From: Brevibacillus daliensis
Lineage (GTDB): Bacteria; Bacillota; Bacilli; Brevibacillales; Brevibacillaceae
Assembly (NCBI RefSeq): GCF_021245735.1
Contig: NZ_JAJISB010000004.1
Location: 124,001-188,000 of the forward strand
Reading direction: 5' to 3'
Length of the DNA: 64,000 nt
Positions 18,826-27,583 of the stretch are shown one piece after another. How positions within the stretch are numbered: position 1 is the first letter of the stretch; each line of letters begins with the position of its first letter. The notes beneath the pieces are model-generated. The model did no database searches. It saw only the letters and a list, made by a program, of their open reading frames with translations, and was not told the origin of the DNA. A program made the translations under genes and the position numbers.

Positions 18826-19176
18826 ATGCAAGAATGGGGCTATAACGAGCTAATAGAATATGTTGAAGAGGTATTTAGTAATTCAGTTAACGATGGATTA
18901 AATGCTCTGCAAGCTGGTGGACGATGTTTGTATGAGTTTGCAAATGTAATTGAAGAGGGCGAAACTGAGAAGACTATATTTTATATTTTTCTAGCTCTTC
19001 TACAAATTGACAAAGGAATATTATCCGCCCGAATCTATGAAGAAGTACAAAATATTATTAAGGTTTTTGATATTGATAACTTCGTTGGTGAGCTAGGCGT
19101 AGATGATGCTAAGGATTTAAGTCTACGTATTGAATCACTTAAAACAAAGATTAAGAGTGTTGAGGTTACTGGTTGA
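18826..19176 (+). CDS. Probable immunity protein to the upstream deaminase toxin
   Basis: A 116-residue acidic, mostly helical protein with no signal peptide, starting at ATG after AGAGGAG and only 17 bases from the toxin stop. Position, size, charge and lack of any enzyme motif fit a cytosolic immunity protein. All-alpha Imm families paired with deaminase toxins are known (Imm3 is one possibility), but I cannot assign a family with certainty. The immunity role is inferred from context. Confidence 0.6.
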   Translation: MQEWGYNELIEYVEEVFSNSVNDGLNALQAGGRCLYEFANVIEEGETEKTIFYIFLALLQIDKGILSARIYEEVQNIIKVFDIDNFVGELGVDDAKDLSLRIESLKTKIKSVEVTG

Positions 19177-19526
19177 GTAGCGTTCGTCTTGTATTAATCT
19201 AGGCTGTGGGGGCTACCCAGTGCGGAATGAATGCGTCATTCAACCAATAACACATCTAACCCATGTAATACCCGTACAATGATTTCTTGAATTTGTTGTA
19301 CGCACAAGAATGCTTTATTTTATAACCTAAATAACGCTATGCCGATACATTTAATAGGTCGATAATGGTCAGATACAACCATGATTGACCTGTTTTTTGT
19401 TATCTTCGCTTTCTCACAGTTTTTTGAAACAATCGCAACTGTAGACTGCGCCGCTCCGATAGGGAGGATGAGAAGCTAACCAATCGCACAGTGATATGCT
19501 TTTTGTATTTTGTCATACCATCTCTA
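19177..19526. other. Gene-poor stretch, possible transposase remnant on the minus strand
   Basis: No intact gene. On the minus strand near 19209-19300 a broken frame contains RIHSALG, a heptad typical of the C-terminus of IS3-type transposases, after an in-frame stop. The match is short and may be chance. Confidence 0.25.
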
Positions 19527-19811
19527 TTAGTAAAGCTCCATATACAAAAGAAACGACATCAGCATCAATGGCAAACCAGTAAGAAACAATTTGACCGCCA
19601 TCAGCTTTTTGGTTATCGTATTTTTTGGCTTTTGCGGATATTTAGATGAGTCACTGGCAGAAGGATCAAAAAGATAAACGGTTAAGAGTGCACTGATTAA
19701 CCAGCAGACGGTTCCAATGACTATAGCGATTTGCAAAAGTACCCTATCGTCTTGGACATACAAAGAGAACAAAAGAGAGAGCAATAAACCTATTCCAAAT
19801 GACCTTAGCAT
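19527..19811 (-). CDS. Small membrane protein, DUF5316-like
   Basis: A 94-residue protein with three hydrophobic segments (about 3-20, 27-47 and 74-92) separated by a charged loop rich in Ser, Lys and Pro. The pattern matches the small DUF5316 membrane proteins of Bacillales, whose function is unknown. The ATG is preceded by GGAGGAG five bases upstream. It stands alone, divergent from purU and convergent with the toxin-immunity pair. Confidence 0.7.
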   Translation of the reverse strand: MLRSFGIGLLLSLLFSLYVQDDRVLLQIAIVIGTVCWLISALLTVYLFDPSASDSSKYPQKPKNTITKKLMAVKLFLTGLPLMLMSFLLYMELY

Positions 19812-19927
19812 ATGTTCTCCTCCTTTGTTGTAAGTAACTACGAATTAGATTAAAGAATGGTTACAATTTTACATAACAGCGTAATAATTCTTTCATCGAT
19901 CAATATAATTTTATCGTAATTGAATAA

Positions 19928-19956
19928 TTGGAGAACAGTATAGAAAGTGCTATACT
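19928..19956 (+). promoter_or_regulatory. Promoter of purU
   Basis: TTGGAG at 19928-19933 and TATACT at 19951-19956 with a 17-base spacer, 30 bases before the purU ATG. Confidence 0.55.
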
Positions 19957-19986
19957 TTGGAGAAAAAAAGTGGAGGGTTTCCAATC

Positions 19987-20886
19987 ATGCAACATGTTTC
20001 TGACACGCAGTGGAATGAATATAAGCAAAAACATGAAGATACGGCTCGAATGCTAATCACTTGCCCTGACCAACCAGGTATTGTTTCAACCGTCTCCCAG
20101 TATTTATATGAGCAGGGTGCCAATATCATTCAATCGGACCAGTACACCACAGATCCTGAGGGTGGACGTTTTTTTATGCGCATTGAATGTAAGCTGAATG
20201 GCTTACCTGCTAAATTGGAGCAGGTTCGCACGGGATTCGCTCCTATCGGTGAGAAATTCCAAATGGAGTGGCAACTGATTGAAGTGTGCAAGCGCAAACG
20301 GATGGCGATTTTTGTATCGAAAGAAGACCATTGCTTACTAGAGCTTCTGTGGCAATATCAAGCTGGATATCTGCATGCTGACATTGCGATGGTGGTAAGT
20401 AATCATAATGATATGCGCGAGACTGTAGAGAGTATGAATATTCCATTCTACCATATCCCTGTTACCAAGGATAACAAGGTAGAAGCAGAGCGCAAGCAAA
20501 TTGAACTGATCAAAGGAAACGTAGATATGATCGTGCTAGCACGTTATATGCAAATTCTTTCTCCTACTTTCCTAGAGGATTTCCCGTGCCAAATTATTAA
20601 TATTCATCATTCATTCCTGCCAGCCTTCGTGGGTGCCAAACCATATGAAAGAGCGTTCGAACGTGGGGTAAAATTAATTGGAGCAACAGCTCACTACGTA
20701 ACAGAGGAGCTGGATGCTGGTCCAATTATTGAGCAAGGAGTAGAAAGAGTGACGCATCGAGATGATGTAAACGGACTGAAACAACTCGGAAAACAAATTG
20801 AGCGTACTGTTCTGGCACGTGCTGTTCATTGGCATTTGGAAGATCGTGTTCTCGTTTATCAAAATAAAACGGTGGTATTACCATAG
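19987..20886 (+). CDS. purU: Formyltetrahydrofolate deformylase
   Basis: PurU hydrolyses 10-formyl-tetrahydrofolate to formate and tetrahydrofolate, balancing one-carbon pools. The 299-residue protein has an N-terminal ACT domain (ARMLITCPDQPGIVSTVS) and a C-terminal formyltransferase-fold domain with NIHHSFLPAFVGAKPY and the catalytic aspartate in EELDAGPII. The ATG at 19987 follows GTGGAGGG; the upstream TTG lies within the promoter and is not used. Its last 28 bases overlap the end of the convergent hydrolase gene. Confidence 0.95.
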   Translation: MQHVSDTQWNEYKQKHEDTARMLITCPDQPGIVSTVSQYLYEQGANIIQSDQYTTDPEGGRFFMRIECKLNGLPAKLEQVRTGFAPIGEKFQMEWQLIEVCKRKRMAIFVSKEDHCLLELLWQYQAGYLHADIAMVVSNHNDMRETVESMNIPFYHIPVTKDNKVEAERKQIELIKGNVDMIVLARYMQILSPTFLEDFPCQIINIHHSFLPAFVGAKPYERAFERGVKLIGATAHYVTEELDAGPIIEQGVERVTHRDDVNGLKQLGKQIERTVLARAVHWHLEDRVLVYQNKTVVLP

Positions 20887-21560
20887 CTGTCGGGAAACTG
20901 CCTCATCAGCATCTCATCGATATAGTGAATAACCTGCTCTGTTTCCGGTCCAAGCAGGATGACATGACCAGAGTGATTGAAATACTTAACCTCAACATGC
21001 TTACTTGAAACATGCTGACGTAGTTTATCTGCACTAGTTGCCTTAACAGTATCATCGCGTAATCCCTGGATGATGTAATAAGGACAGGTAATCTGTGGCA
21101 AAATCGGCTTGGTTTCCGAAAGCAACCGTCTGAAATGCAGCATACTGGAAAAGGGGATTCGAACCAGACTGTTCCAATATTTTTTGCTAGATGAGATAAA
21201 ATCATCTTTCATGTAAAGGAAGGCTTGTCGTGCATCCCAATAATGGTAAGGGGTACATAGTGTAAAAAGCAGGTCGACTTGTCTGGTTGCCGCCAGGTGA
21301 AAAGAGAGTAAACCCCCCATAGAAAAGCCGATCACCACAATGGTATCTACCTGTTCAGCCAGCTGTTGATAGAAGGCTTCGGCAGTTTGAACCCACTGCT
21401 CACGAGATGATTGTTGCAAGTGTAGTCGATCTCCATCATGGCCAGCCAGAGTAGGTGCCACAACTAGATGACCCCTGTTCCGTAAAAATTGGATAAGGGG
21501 AGAGACATCAGCTATACTTCCGGCAAAACCGTGAAGGACCAGAAATCCGAGAGAGGGCAT
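20859..21560 (-). CDS. Alpha/beta hydrolase (carboxylesterase/monoacylglycerol lipase-like)
   Basis: A 233-residue single-domain serine hydrolase. It has the oxyanion motif LVLHGFAGS, the nucleophile elbow GFSMGG, an acid residue in QGLRDDTV and the catalytic histidine in FNHSGHVILLG, as in bacterial carboxylesterases of the Est30/thermostable monoacylglycerol lipase type. It has no signal peptide. The substrate is unknown. It converges on purU with a 28-base overlap of the coding ends. Confidence 0.85.
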   Translation of the reverse strand: MPSLGFLVLHGFAGSIADVSPLIQFLRNRGHLVVAPTLAGHDGDRLHLQQSSREQWVQTAEAFYQQLAEQVDTIVVIGFSMGGLLSFHLAATRQVDLLFTLCTPYHYWDARQAFLYMKDDFISSSKKYWNSLVRIPFSSMLHFRRLLSETKPILPQITCPYYIIQGLRDDTVKATSADKLRQHVSSKHVEVKYFNHSGHVILLGPETEQVIHYIDEMLMRQFPDSYGNTTVLF

Positions 21561-21613
21561 TTACTTTCCTTCTTTCCTTTTGGTTTATACTGATAGTTTA
21601 CCTGATTGCAGGA

Positions 21614-21656
21614 GAAAAAACAGGATCATCAAGCGGTATATTGCTTGATGATCCTG
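21614..21656 (-). terminator. Terminator of the scoAB operon
   Basis: CAGGATCATCAAGC pairs perfectly with GCTTGATGATCCTG; read on the minus strand it is followed by TTTTTT. Confidence 0.85.
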
Positions 21657-21668
21657 TTTAGTATTTGA

Positions 21669-21756
21669 CAGATAAGAATTGATAAAAATTCTTATCTGCA
21701 TAAGTGCAACTAAGGCTTTGCCAGCGCCAAAGGCTTGGCAAAGCCAAGTTTTCTAA
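21669..21756. repeat. Repeat family C, copy 1 (88 bp, two-hairpin element)
   Basis: The first stem is CAGATAAGAATT with AATTCTTATCTG. The second is GGCTTTGCC with GGCAAAGCC, flanked by AACTAA and AAGTTTTCTAA. Other copies lie at 30288-30374 and 43693-43780. The first stem shows paired base changes between copies. Confidence 0.85.
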
Positions 21757-21782
21757 TTCGTTTTACGTTATAGCAAGCTTTA

Positions 21783-22442
21783 TTACGATGCGGATACTGT
21801 TTTAACACCCTCAGCTACTTTAAAGGAAGCAGCCGTGCATTCTTTAATATCTTCCACTGTAAAACCATCTACCACTTCAATCAATAGCAGTCCTTCTGAT
21901 GTTACATCAAAAACAGCACGATCTGTGATGATGCGATTAATAACCTGTTTTCCTGTAAGCGGTAAGGTGCACTCAGGTAGCACTTTGCTCTCCCCGTGCT
22001 TGTTCACATGGTCCATGATTACGACGATCTTTTTCGCACCATGCACGAGATCCATGGCTCCGCCCATTCCTTTAACCATCTTGCCAGGAATCATCCAGTT
22101 AGCCAAATCACCTTTTTCGGATACTTCCATCGCTCCAAGGATAGCTAGATCGATGTGACCACCGCGAATCATCGCAAACGATTCTGCGGATGAGAAGAAG
22201 GAGGCACCTGGAATTGCTGTTACGGTTTCCTTACCGGCATTGATCAGGTCAGGATCAATGTCGTCCTCATATGGATACGGGCCAATACCTAGTAGTCCGT
22301 TCTCAGATTGAAGAACAACCGTTTTACCTTCTTCTATATAGTTAGCTACTAATGTTGGCATGCCAATTCCCAAATTTACATAAAAACCATCTTCTATTTC
22401 CTGTGCGGCACGCATGGCCACTTGCTCACGTGAAAGCGTCAT
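21783..22442 (-). CDS. scoB: 3-oxoacid CoA-transferase subunit B
   Basis: Subunit B of a class I CoA-transferase (succinyl-CoA:3-ketoacid or acetoacetate type), which moves CoA between succinate and a 3-oxoacid. The 219-residue protein contains the signature [14 protein letters not shown] with the catalytic glutamate in SENG, and the [14 protein letters not shown] motif. The gene ends in a strong terminator and follows scoA by 27 bases. Which acyl acid is used cannot be read from the sequence. Confidence 0.93.
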   Translation of the reverse strand: MTLSREQVAMRAAQEIEDGFYVNLGIGMPTLVANYIEEGKTVVLQSENGLLGIGPYPYEDDIDPDLINAGKETVTAIPGASFFSSAESFAMIRGGHIDLAILGAMEVSEKGDLANWMIPGKMVKGMGGAMDLVHGAKKIVVIMDHVNKHGESKVLPECTLPLTGKQVINRIITDRAVFDVTSEGLLLIEVVDGFTVEDIKECTAASFKVAEGVKTVSAS

Positions 22443-22469
22443 GGATCATACCCTCCTTATCTAGTCCCG

Positions 22470-23165
22470 TTAGGCTTTTTGTACCGTGCGACGTTCAATG
22501 CGTTTTTCAAAAGAAGGAGCTTGAATAATGCGTTGAACATACACACTTGGTGTATGAATGTGGTCAGGATTCAATTCTCCCACTTCAACAATTTCTTCTA
22601 CTTCAACCAACGTGATTTTACCGGCAGAAGCCATCATTGGGTTAAAGTTCTGAGCAGTTTTATCAAAGATTAAATTCCCTAGTTTGTCTGCCTTCCAAGC
22701 CTTAATTAAAGCGAAATCACCAGTAATCGCTGGCTCTAGCAAATACTCTTTGCCATTGAATACACGGGTTTCACGACCTTCGGCAATCGGAGTGCCTACG
22801 CCAGCCGGAGTATAAAATGCAGGGATTCCAGCGCCACCAGCACGGATGCGTTCAGCAAGTGTACCTTGTGGAGTTAATTCAACCTCCAGCTCTCCTGAAA
22901 GGAATTGACGTTCGAATTCCTTGTTTTCTCCTACATAGGAGCTAACCATTTTTTTAATCTGTTTTTCCTGTAACATGAGACCAAGTCCCCAATCATCTAC
23001 GCCACAGTTATTGGAAACAACAGTTAAATCTTTTACCCCTTTATCACGTAATGCAATAATTAAATTTTCAGGGATTCCACAGAGTCCAAAGCCGCCTACA
23101 AGTAGCGTAGCTCCGTCATGAATATCTGCAACCATGTCGCTATACGATTGAAAAATTTTTGCCAA
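22470..23165 (-). CDS. scoA: 3-oxoacid CoA-transferase subunit A
   Basis: Subunit A of the same CoA-transferase, 231 residues. The glycine-rich motif [13 protein letters not shown] and the [12 protein letters not shown] segment are diagnostic. I chose TTG at 23165 because GAGGGAGAGG lies six bases upstream; an in-frame ATG at 23198 has no such site and would add eleven unsupported residues. A near-consensus catabolite-response element lies at 23227-23241 in front of the gene, so the operon may respond to CcpA. Confidence 0.92.
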   Translation of the reverse strand: MAKIFQSYSDMVADIHDGATLLVGGFGLCGIPENLIIALRDKGVKDLTVVSNNCGVDDWGLGLMLQEKQIKKMVSSYVGENKEFERQFLSGELEVELTPQGTLAERIRAGGAGIPAFYTPAGVGTPIAEGRETRVFNGKEYLLEPAITGDFALIKAWKADKLGNLIFDKTAQNFNPMMASAGKITLVEVEEIVEVGELNPDHIHTPSVYVQRIIQAPSFEKRIERRTVQKA

Positions 23166-23226
23166 GATGCACCTCTCCCTCCATATTGGAAAAAGCAAAT
23201 AATTCCTCTACAAGTTGTTTATGTAA

Positions 23227-23241
23227 TGTAAGCGTTTTACA
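23227..23241 (-). promoter_or_regulatory. Candidate catabolite-response element upstream of scoAB
   Basis: TGTAAGCGTTTTACA matches the cre consensus TGWAARCGYTWNCW at all but one position and is almost palindromic. Confidence 0.4.
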
Positions 23242-23418
23242 CATTAATTTTATCAGAACATTGCAAAATATAAAAGGTTATAACGTATCGGACAACTGTA
23301 AATGACCAAACCTGAAAAAGTTCTTGTAAAACTGATGCTCACTGTCAAAACCCAAAAATTTAGGGTAAGATAACACAAGAGAGAGAAATGAGTGAGGATT
23401 TGGAAGGAGAATTACTAT

Positions 23419-24225
23419 ATGATTAAAATGTTTATCAGTGATCTGGATGGAACCTTACTCACTGATCACAAGACTATTAGGACAGAAGATAGTGAGGGAT
23501 TACTCTACTTGGCAGAAAAGGGAGTAGATATTTGCTTTGCTTCTGGTCGAATTGACAATGATATTAAATGGGCCATACAAGAAATGAATTGCAGGAGCCA
23601 TCGAATCAGCCAAAACGGTGGACACATTATTAATTATGAAGGTCTGGTGTTACATTCAAGAGATTTTGAACCTGAAATGGCTCATAAATTATGTGAAGCG
23701 GCAAAAGAATTTGATGCTTTAGGGTTCGTTTCAGCAAATGAACAGATTTTCTTAAATCAGAAATCTAGCTACAGACCTGAAATTAATCCTGGCTTAAGCA
23801 GTCCAATTATAGAAGAATTGGATCTTCATCTGCGGTTTGGAGATGAGCTTCGCCCTACCAAACTCACATATGTGGGGGAATTAGAAACATTAAAGAGACT
23901 GCAACAGAAGCTACATGAAGAGTTCCCTGAGCAGTTCGACTCTTATATTTCATTTAGCGATTGCCTTGATCTCATGCCGCTGCATGTAAGTAAAGGAAAT
24001 GCGGTTAATTTCCTGATGAAAGAATTAGGTCTTACTAAGGATGAAGTCGTCTGTATTGGCGATTCCTACAATGATATACCGATGTTTAATGTGGTGACGA
24101 ACAGCTTTGCTATGGAACATGCCGATGATGAAGTGAAACAGCATGCTACACACATTGTGAAAAGTGTGCGAGAAGCGTGTGAATGGGTTAGCAAAGAAAA
24201 CGGCTATGCACGGATTTCTTTCTAA
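23419..24225 (+). CDS. Cof-type HAD-IIB phosphatase
   Basis: A 268-residue haloacid dehalogenase-family hydrolase, probably a sugar-phosphate or flavin-phosphate phosphatase. Motif I is ISDLDGTLL, motif II lies in CFASGR, the cap segment shows RISQNGG, and the late motifs are SKGN and GDSYNDIPMF. The ATG at 23419 follows GGAAGGAG. It is a paralogue of the broken HAD gene at 35071-35889, so the two copies flank the mannosylglycerate-type gene cluster. Confidence 0.88.
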   Translation: MIKMFISDLDGTLLTDHKTIRTEDSEGLLYLAEKGVDICFASGRIDNDIKWAIQEMNCRSHRISQNGGHIINYEGLVLHSRDFEPEMAHKLCEAAKEFDALGFVSANEQIFLNQKSSYRPEINPGLSSPIIEELDLHLRFGDELRPTKLTYVGELETLKRLQQKLHEEFPEQFDSYISFSDCLDLMPLHVSKGNAVNFLMKELGLTKDEVVCIGDSYNDIPMFNVVTNSFAMEHADDEVKQHATHIVKSVREACEWVSKENGYARISF

Positions 24226-24364
24226 ATAGATAAGACACCTCTTCTGTATGGTAGTGTTTGCTCATCACATTCACGTAACCAAACAAAGCGGTGTTTTTCT
24301 ATTTTTTCAAGAAAAATGAGGACAATAGTTTTAAAAATTGGATATACTTCTGGAGGTATTCATT

Positions 24365-25309
24365 TTGCAACCATTATTTTTAAAACCAGTTTTCAAAGAA
24401 AGAATTTGGGGCGGTATAGCTTTACAGGAAGAATTCGGCTATGAAATTCCAAATGATCAAACAGGGGAATGTTGGGCAATTTCCGCACATCCAAATGGAC
24501 CTTCTATTATTGAAAATGGACCGTATGCAGGTATGGCCTTAGACGAGTTATGGCGTGAATATCCAGAGCTGTTTGGAAACCCGAAGGAAGAAGTTTTTCC
24601 ACTATTAACGAAGATATTGGATGCGAACATGGATTTATCTGTTCAGGTCCATCCAGAAGATTCTTATGCGAAGGTTCATGAAAATGGTGATCTTGGCAAA
24701 ACAGAATGCTGGTATATCCTTGACTGTAAAGAAGAGGCCGACATGATTTTCGGCCACAATGCCAATACCAAAGAAGAATTAATCGAGCAAATTAACGAAG
24801 GTAAATGGAATGAGCTACTGCGCCGAGTGAAAATCAAGCCAGGCGACTTTTTCTTCGTTCCAAGTGGAACTATCCACGCATTATGTGAAGGAACGCTGGT
24901 GTTAGAAACTCAGCAAAGCTCTGATACAACCTACCGGGTATATGATTATGACCGTCGGGATGCGGACGGGAATTTGCGAGAACTTCACTTGCAAAAAGCG
25001 ATTGATGTGACAACTGTGCCTCATCAGGACAGTGAAATTACTCCTAAAGTTCAGGAGCAGGAGAATGTAACCATCACAACGTTTGTGGAGTCTAAGTTTT
25101 TCTCCGTATGTAAATGGGATGTTCGAGGAAAATCTTCTTTTTCATTTCATGATCAATATTTGCTTCTAAGTGTCATCAAGGGTGAGGGGACACTTGTTCA
25201 CGATGGGGAGCAATATCCATTGAACAAGGGAACACATTTCATTGTTCCAGTGGGATTAGGAGAATTTGAAATTTACGGAACTTGTGAATTGATTGTTTCA
25301 CATACATAA
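24365..25309 (+). CDS. manA: Mannose-6-phosphate isomerase, class I
   Basis: ManA interconverts mannose-6-phosphate and fructose-6-phosphate. The 314-residue type I enzyme shows the zinc-site motifs QVHPEDSYA and GTIHALCEG, and the substrate-site region QQSSDTTYRVYDYDR. The start is a TTG at 24365 with GGAGG eight bases upstream; an earlier TTG at 24338 has no ribosome site. It ends in its own terminator. It would complete the adjoining PTS/alpha-mannosidase pathway, which releases mannose-6-phosphate. Confidence 0.93.
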   Translation: MQPLFLKPVFKERIWGGIALQEEFGYEIPNDQTGECWAISAHPNGPSIIENGPYAGMALDELWREYPELFGNPKEEVFPLLTKILDANMDLSVQVHPEDSYAKVHENGDLGKTECWYILDCKEEADMIFGHNANTKEELIEQINEGKWNELLRRVKIKPGDFFFVPSGTIHALCEGTLVLETQQSSDTTYRVYDYDRRDADGNLRELHLQKAIDVTTVPHQDSEITPKVQEQENVTITTFVESKFFSVCKWDVRGKSSFSFHDQYLLLSVIKGEGTLVHDGEQYPLNKGTHFIVPVGLGEFEIYGTCELIVSHT

Positions 25310-25351
25310 AGATCGCTTGAATGTGATTCAGTGCTAAAGCATATTAAAAAC

Positions 25352-25402
25352 AAAAAAGCGTGACGATCCTTTGAATTATTGGATCGTTACGCTTTTTTAT
25401 TT
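25352..25402 (+). terminator. Terminator after manA
   Basis: AAAAAGCGTGACGATCC pairs with GGATCGTTACGCTTTTT with one mismatch, ending in a T-tract; bidirectional in appearance. Confidence 0.92.
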
Positions 25403-25660
25403 TTGTATTAGTTAGAAACGTACCAGGCAGAAGCACTCAGCTTTTTATACTTTCTGATACAGGTAAGAACTAAATAAGGTGCTAATACTAGCAATGATAC
25501 GGTTTGTAACCGTTTCCTAAAAGAAAAGGAAAAGAATTAATTTTTATTTGAACTCGAAAATATATAAAATTCAAGGTGTAGAAGATAACGTTATTATTGT
25601 AAAGGGTTTCAAAATTAAAATTCAGTTCAAAAAATTTAACACAAGATAGAAGGTGAAGAG
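25403..25660. other. Control region of the PTS/mannosidase operon
   Basis: AT-rich sequence holding a cre-like site and palindrome (25499-25518). No clear -35/-10 pair is visible, which fits an activator-dependent promoter served by the PRD regulator encoded downstream. Confidence 0.4.
25499..25518 (+). promoter_or_regulatory. Palindrome overlapping a catabolite-response element before the PTS operon
   Basis: ACGGTT-TGT-AACCGT is a perfect 6+3+6 palindrome. The overlapping TGTAACCGTTTCCT matches the cre consensus at 13 of 14 positions. It could bind CcpA, the PTS regulator, or both. Confidence 0.5.
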
Positions 25661-26131
25661 TTGGAAATCATATCATTGATTAATGAAGACTTGATTGAGT
25701 TAAACTTGGAAGCTACCACCCAAAAAGAAGTGATTTCTCAATTAACTTCGTTACTAGGACAACAAGGAAGAATTGATTCTGAGTCTGCATTTATCCAAGG
25801 AGTTCTTGAAAGAGAATCAGAGTTTTCTACAGGTTTTGGCAATGGGTTTGCTATTCCGCACTGTAAAAGCGATACAGTGAAAACGGCGAGCGTTATTATC
25901 GGGAAGACGAAAAACGGGATTGAATGGAATTCATTAGATAATAGCCCTGTTACTTTTATTATCATGCTTGCAATACCAGCAGCAGAAGGTGCAACTACTC
26001 ATCTTCAAATTCTAGCAACGCTATCTGGTAAATTAATGGACGATGAGTTTCGGGATCAGCTCATGAATGCTACACAACCCGAACAAATTCTGGACTTATT
26101 AGATGAATTAACTACTCAAAAAACAAACTAA
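25661..26131 (+). CDS. PTS sugar transporter subunit IIA, fructose/mannosylglycerate type
   Basis: IIA takes phosphate from HPr and passes it to IIB. The 156-residue protein is a complete PTS_EIIA_2 domain, with the phosphorylated histidine (H67) in FAIPHC and the preceding GFGNG. The TTG start at 25661 is preceded by GAAGGTGAAGAG. It is the first gene of the IIA-IIB-IIC-mannosidase operon; the three domains are separate here, whereas E. coli MngA is one chain. Confidence 0.9.
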   Translation: MEIISLINEDLIELNLEATTQKEVISQLTSLLGQQGRIDSESAFIQGVLERESEFSTGFGNGFAIPHCKSDTVKTASVIIGKTKNGIEWNSLDNSPVTFIIMLAIPAAEGATTHLQILATLSGKLMDDEFRDQLMNATQPEQILDLLDELTTQKTN

Positions 26132-26148
26132 GAAAAGGTGAGATTATC

Positions 26149-26457
26149 ATGAAAATTATCGCAATTACAGCTTGCCCAGCAGGAGTAGCGCATACAAATA
26201 TGGCTGCAGCTGCATTAGAAAATACAGCTAAAAAGATGGGCCTTCAAATTAAGGTTGAAAAGCAGGGTGCAATGGGAATCGAAAATTCTATTTCAGCTAA
26301 AGAAGTAGCAGAGGCAAATGTTCTTATTTTAGCTGTTGATACAGCGATTGCAAAATCTGATCGTTTCAATGAAATTCCTACTATTAAGGTTCCAGTAGCG
26401 GAAGCGGTAAAAAATCCGCAAGAACTCATCAATAAAGCACTTGAGTTAGTGAAATAA
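26149..26457 (+). CDS. PTS sugar transporter subunit IIB, fructose subfamily
   Basis: A 102-residue IIB domain with the phosphocysteine C9 in the signature TACPAGVAHTNMAA, typical of fructose-class PTS. It receives phosphate from IIA and phosphorylates the sugar bound to IIC. The start follows AAAAGGTGAG. It lies 17 bases after IIA and 19 bases before IIC. Confidence 0.93.
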   Translation: MKIIAITACPAGVAHTNMAAAALENTAKKMGLQIKVEKQGAMGIENSISAKEVAEANVLILAVDTAIAKSDRFNEIPTIKVPVAEAVKNPQELINKALELVK

Positions 26458-26476
26458 AAGGGGGAGAAATTCACAA

Positions 26477-27490
26477 ATGAAAAAATTCCTTGAAGAAGCT
26501 AAAACTCATTTAATGACCGGTGTTTCCTATATGTTACCGTTTGTTGTTGCTGGAGGTCTGCTCCTAACCATTGGCCTACTTCTAGGCGGTGGTGAACAAG
26601 AGGCAGGTTTTGCTAAACAAACTGTTAAAACAGGAGTATTAATTTTCTCGTTAATGGTTCCAGCAATGGCTGGTTATATGGCTTATTCCATCGCAGATCG
26701 CCCAGGTATTGCTCCCGGGATGGTTGGCGGATTGATTGCAAATGAAATTGGCGCAGGGTTTTTAGGTGGTATCGTTGCAGGTTTCCTTGCTGGGTATATT
26801 GTTAATTTTATTAAAAAGCTTCCTATGCATCAGTATTTAGCTGCTCTAAAACCAATTATTGTGATTCCCCTATTAGGTGTGGGAGCGGTGTCCTTATTAA
26901 TGTATATCATTGGTCAGCCAATTGCGGTTGCTTCGAAAGGTTTAGAAGGCTGGTTAACAGCTATGAGTGGTGGAAATTTAGCTTTACTTGGACTTATTAT
27001 TGGTGCGATGATGGCGTTTGATATGGGTGGACCGATTAATAAAGTAGCGTTTGCATTCTGTGTAGGTATGTTAAATCAAGGCATTTATGCTCCAATGGCA
27101 GCTTGTTGGATTGGTATTATGACACCACCAATTGGACTAGCTCTTGCAACAAGAATTGCACCAAAGAAATTTACAGTTGGAGAAAGACAGAGTGCTCTTC
27201 CTACAACGATCATGGGCGCGACAGGGATTACCGAAGGTGCGATTCCATTTGCCGTAAGTGCACCCCTTCAAGTCATTCCAGCAATTGTTGTTGGTTCAGC
27301 AGTAGGTGGTGCATTAGCAATGGCACTTGGTGCAGCAGCCCCTGTACCTAGTGGTGGAGTATTCGTTATACCGTTCTTTATTAAACCATTCATGTTCTTA
27401 CTTGCTTTTGCTGCTGGAATTATTACAACTGCATTAATGACAGTATTCTTAAAAAAGAATATTGAAGAAGAAGAAGTAACTTACTCGTAA
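26477..27490 (+). CDS. PTS sugar transporter subunit IIC, fructose subfamily
   Basis: The 337-residue membrane channel of the PTS, with about nine to ten hydrophobic segments. The opening HLMTGVSYMLPFVVAGGLL and the FDMGGPINK and GATGITEGAIPFA motifs are characteristic of fructose-type IIC. The start follows AAGGGGGAG. Downstream genes for an alpha-mannosidase and glycerate kinase point to mannosylglycerate as substrate rather than fructose. Confidence 0.93.
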   Translation: MKKFLEEAKTHLMTGVSYMLPFVVAGGLLLTIGLLLGGGEQEAGFAKQTVKTGVLIFSLMVPAMAGYMAYSIADRPGIAPGMVGGLIANEIGAGFLGGIVAGFLAGYIVNFIKKLPMHQYLAALKPIIVIPLLGVGAVSLLMYIIGQPIAVASKGLEGWLTAMSGGNLALLGLIIGAMMAFDMGGPINKVAFAFCVGMLNQGIYAPMAACWIGIMTPPIGLALATRIAPKKFTVGERQSALPTTIMGATGITEGAIPFAVSAPLQVIPAIVVGSAVGGALAMALGAAAPVPSGGVFVIPFFIKPFMFLLAFAAGIITTALMTVFLKKNIEEEEVTYS

Positions 27491-27523
27491 GAAACTGTAT
27501 AAAAATATAAATCGAATTTCGCT

Positions 27524-27550
27524 GAGGGGACTGTTACAGGACCCTCTTTT
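27524..27550 (+). terminator. Short hairpin between IIC and the mannosidase gene
   Basis: GAGGG pairs with CCCTC, followed by TTTT. With only five base pairs it is more likely a partial attenuator than a full stop. Confidence 0.4.
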
Positions 27551-27583
27551 AGATTAAAAACTCATGGTTCTGGAGGTTTTTAT

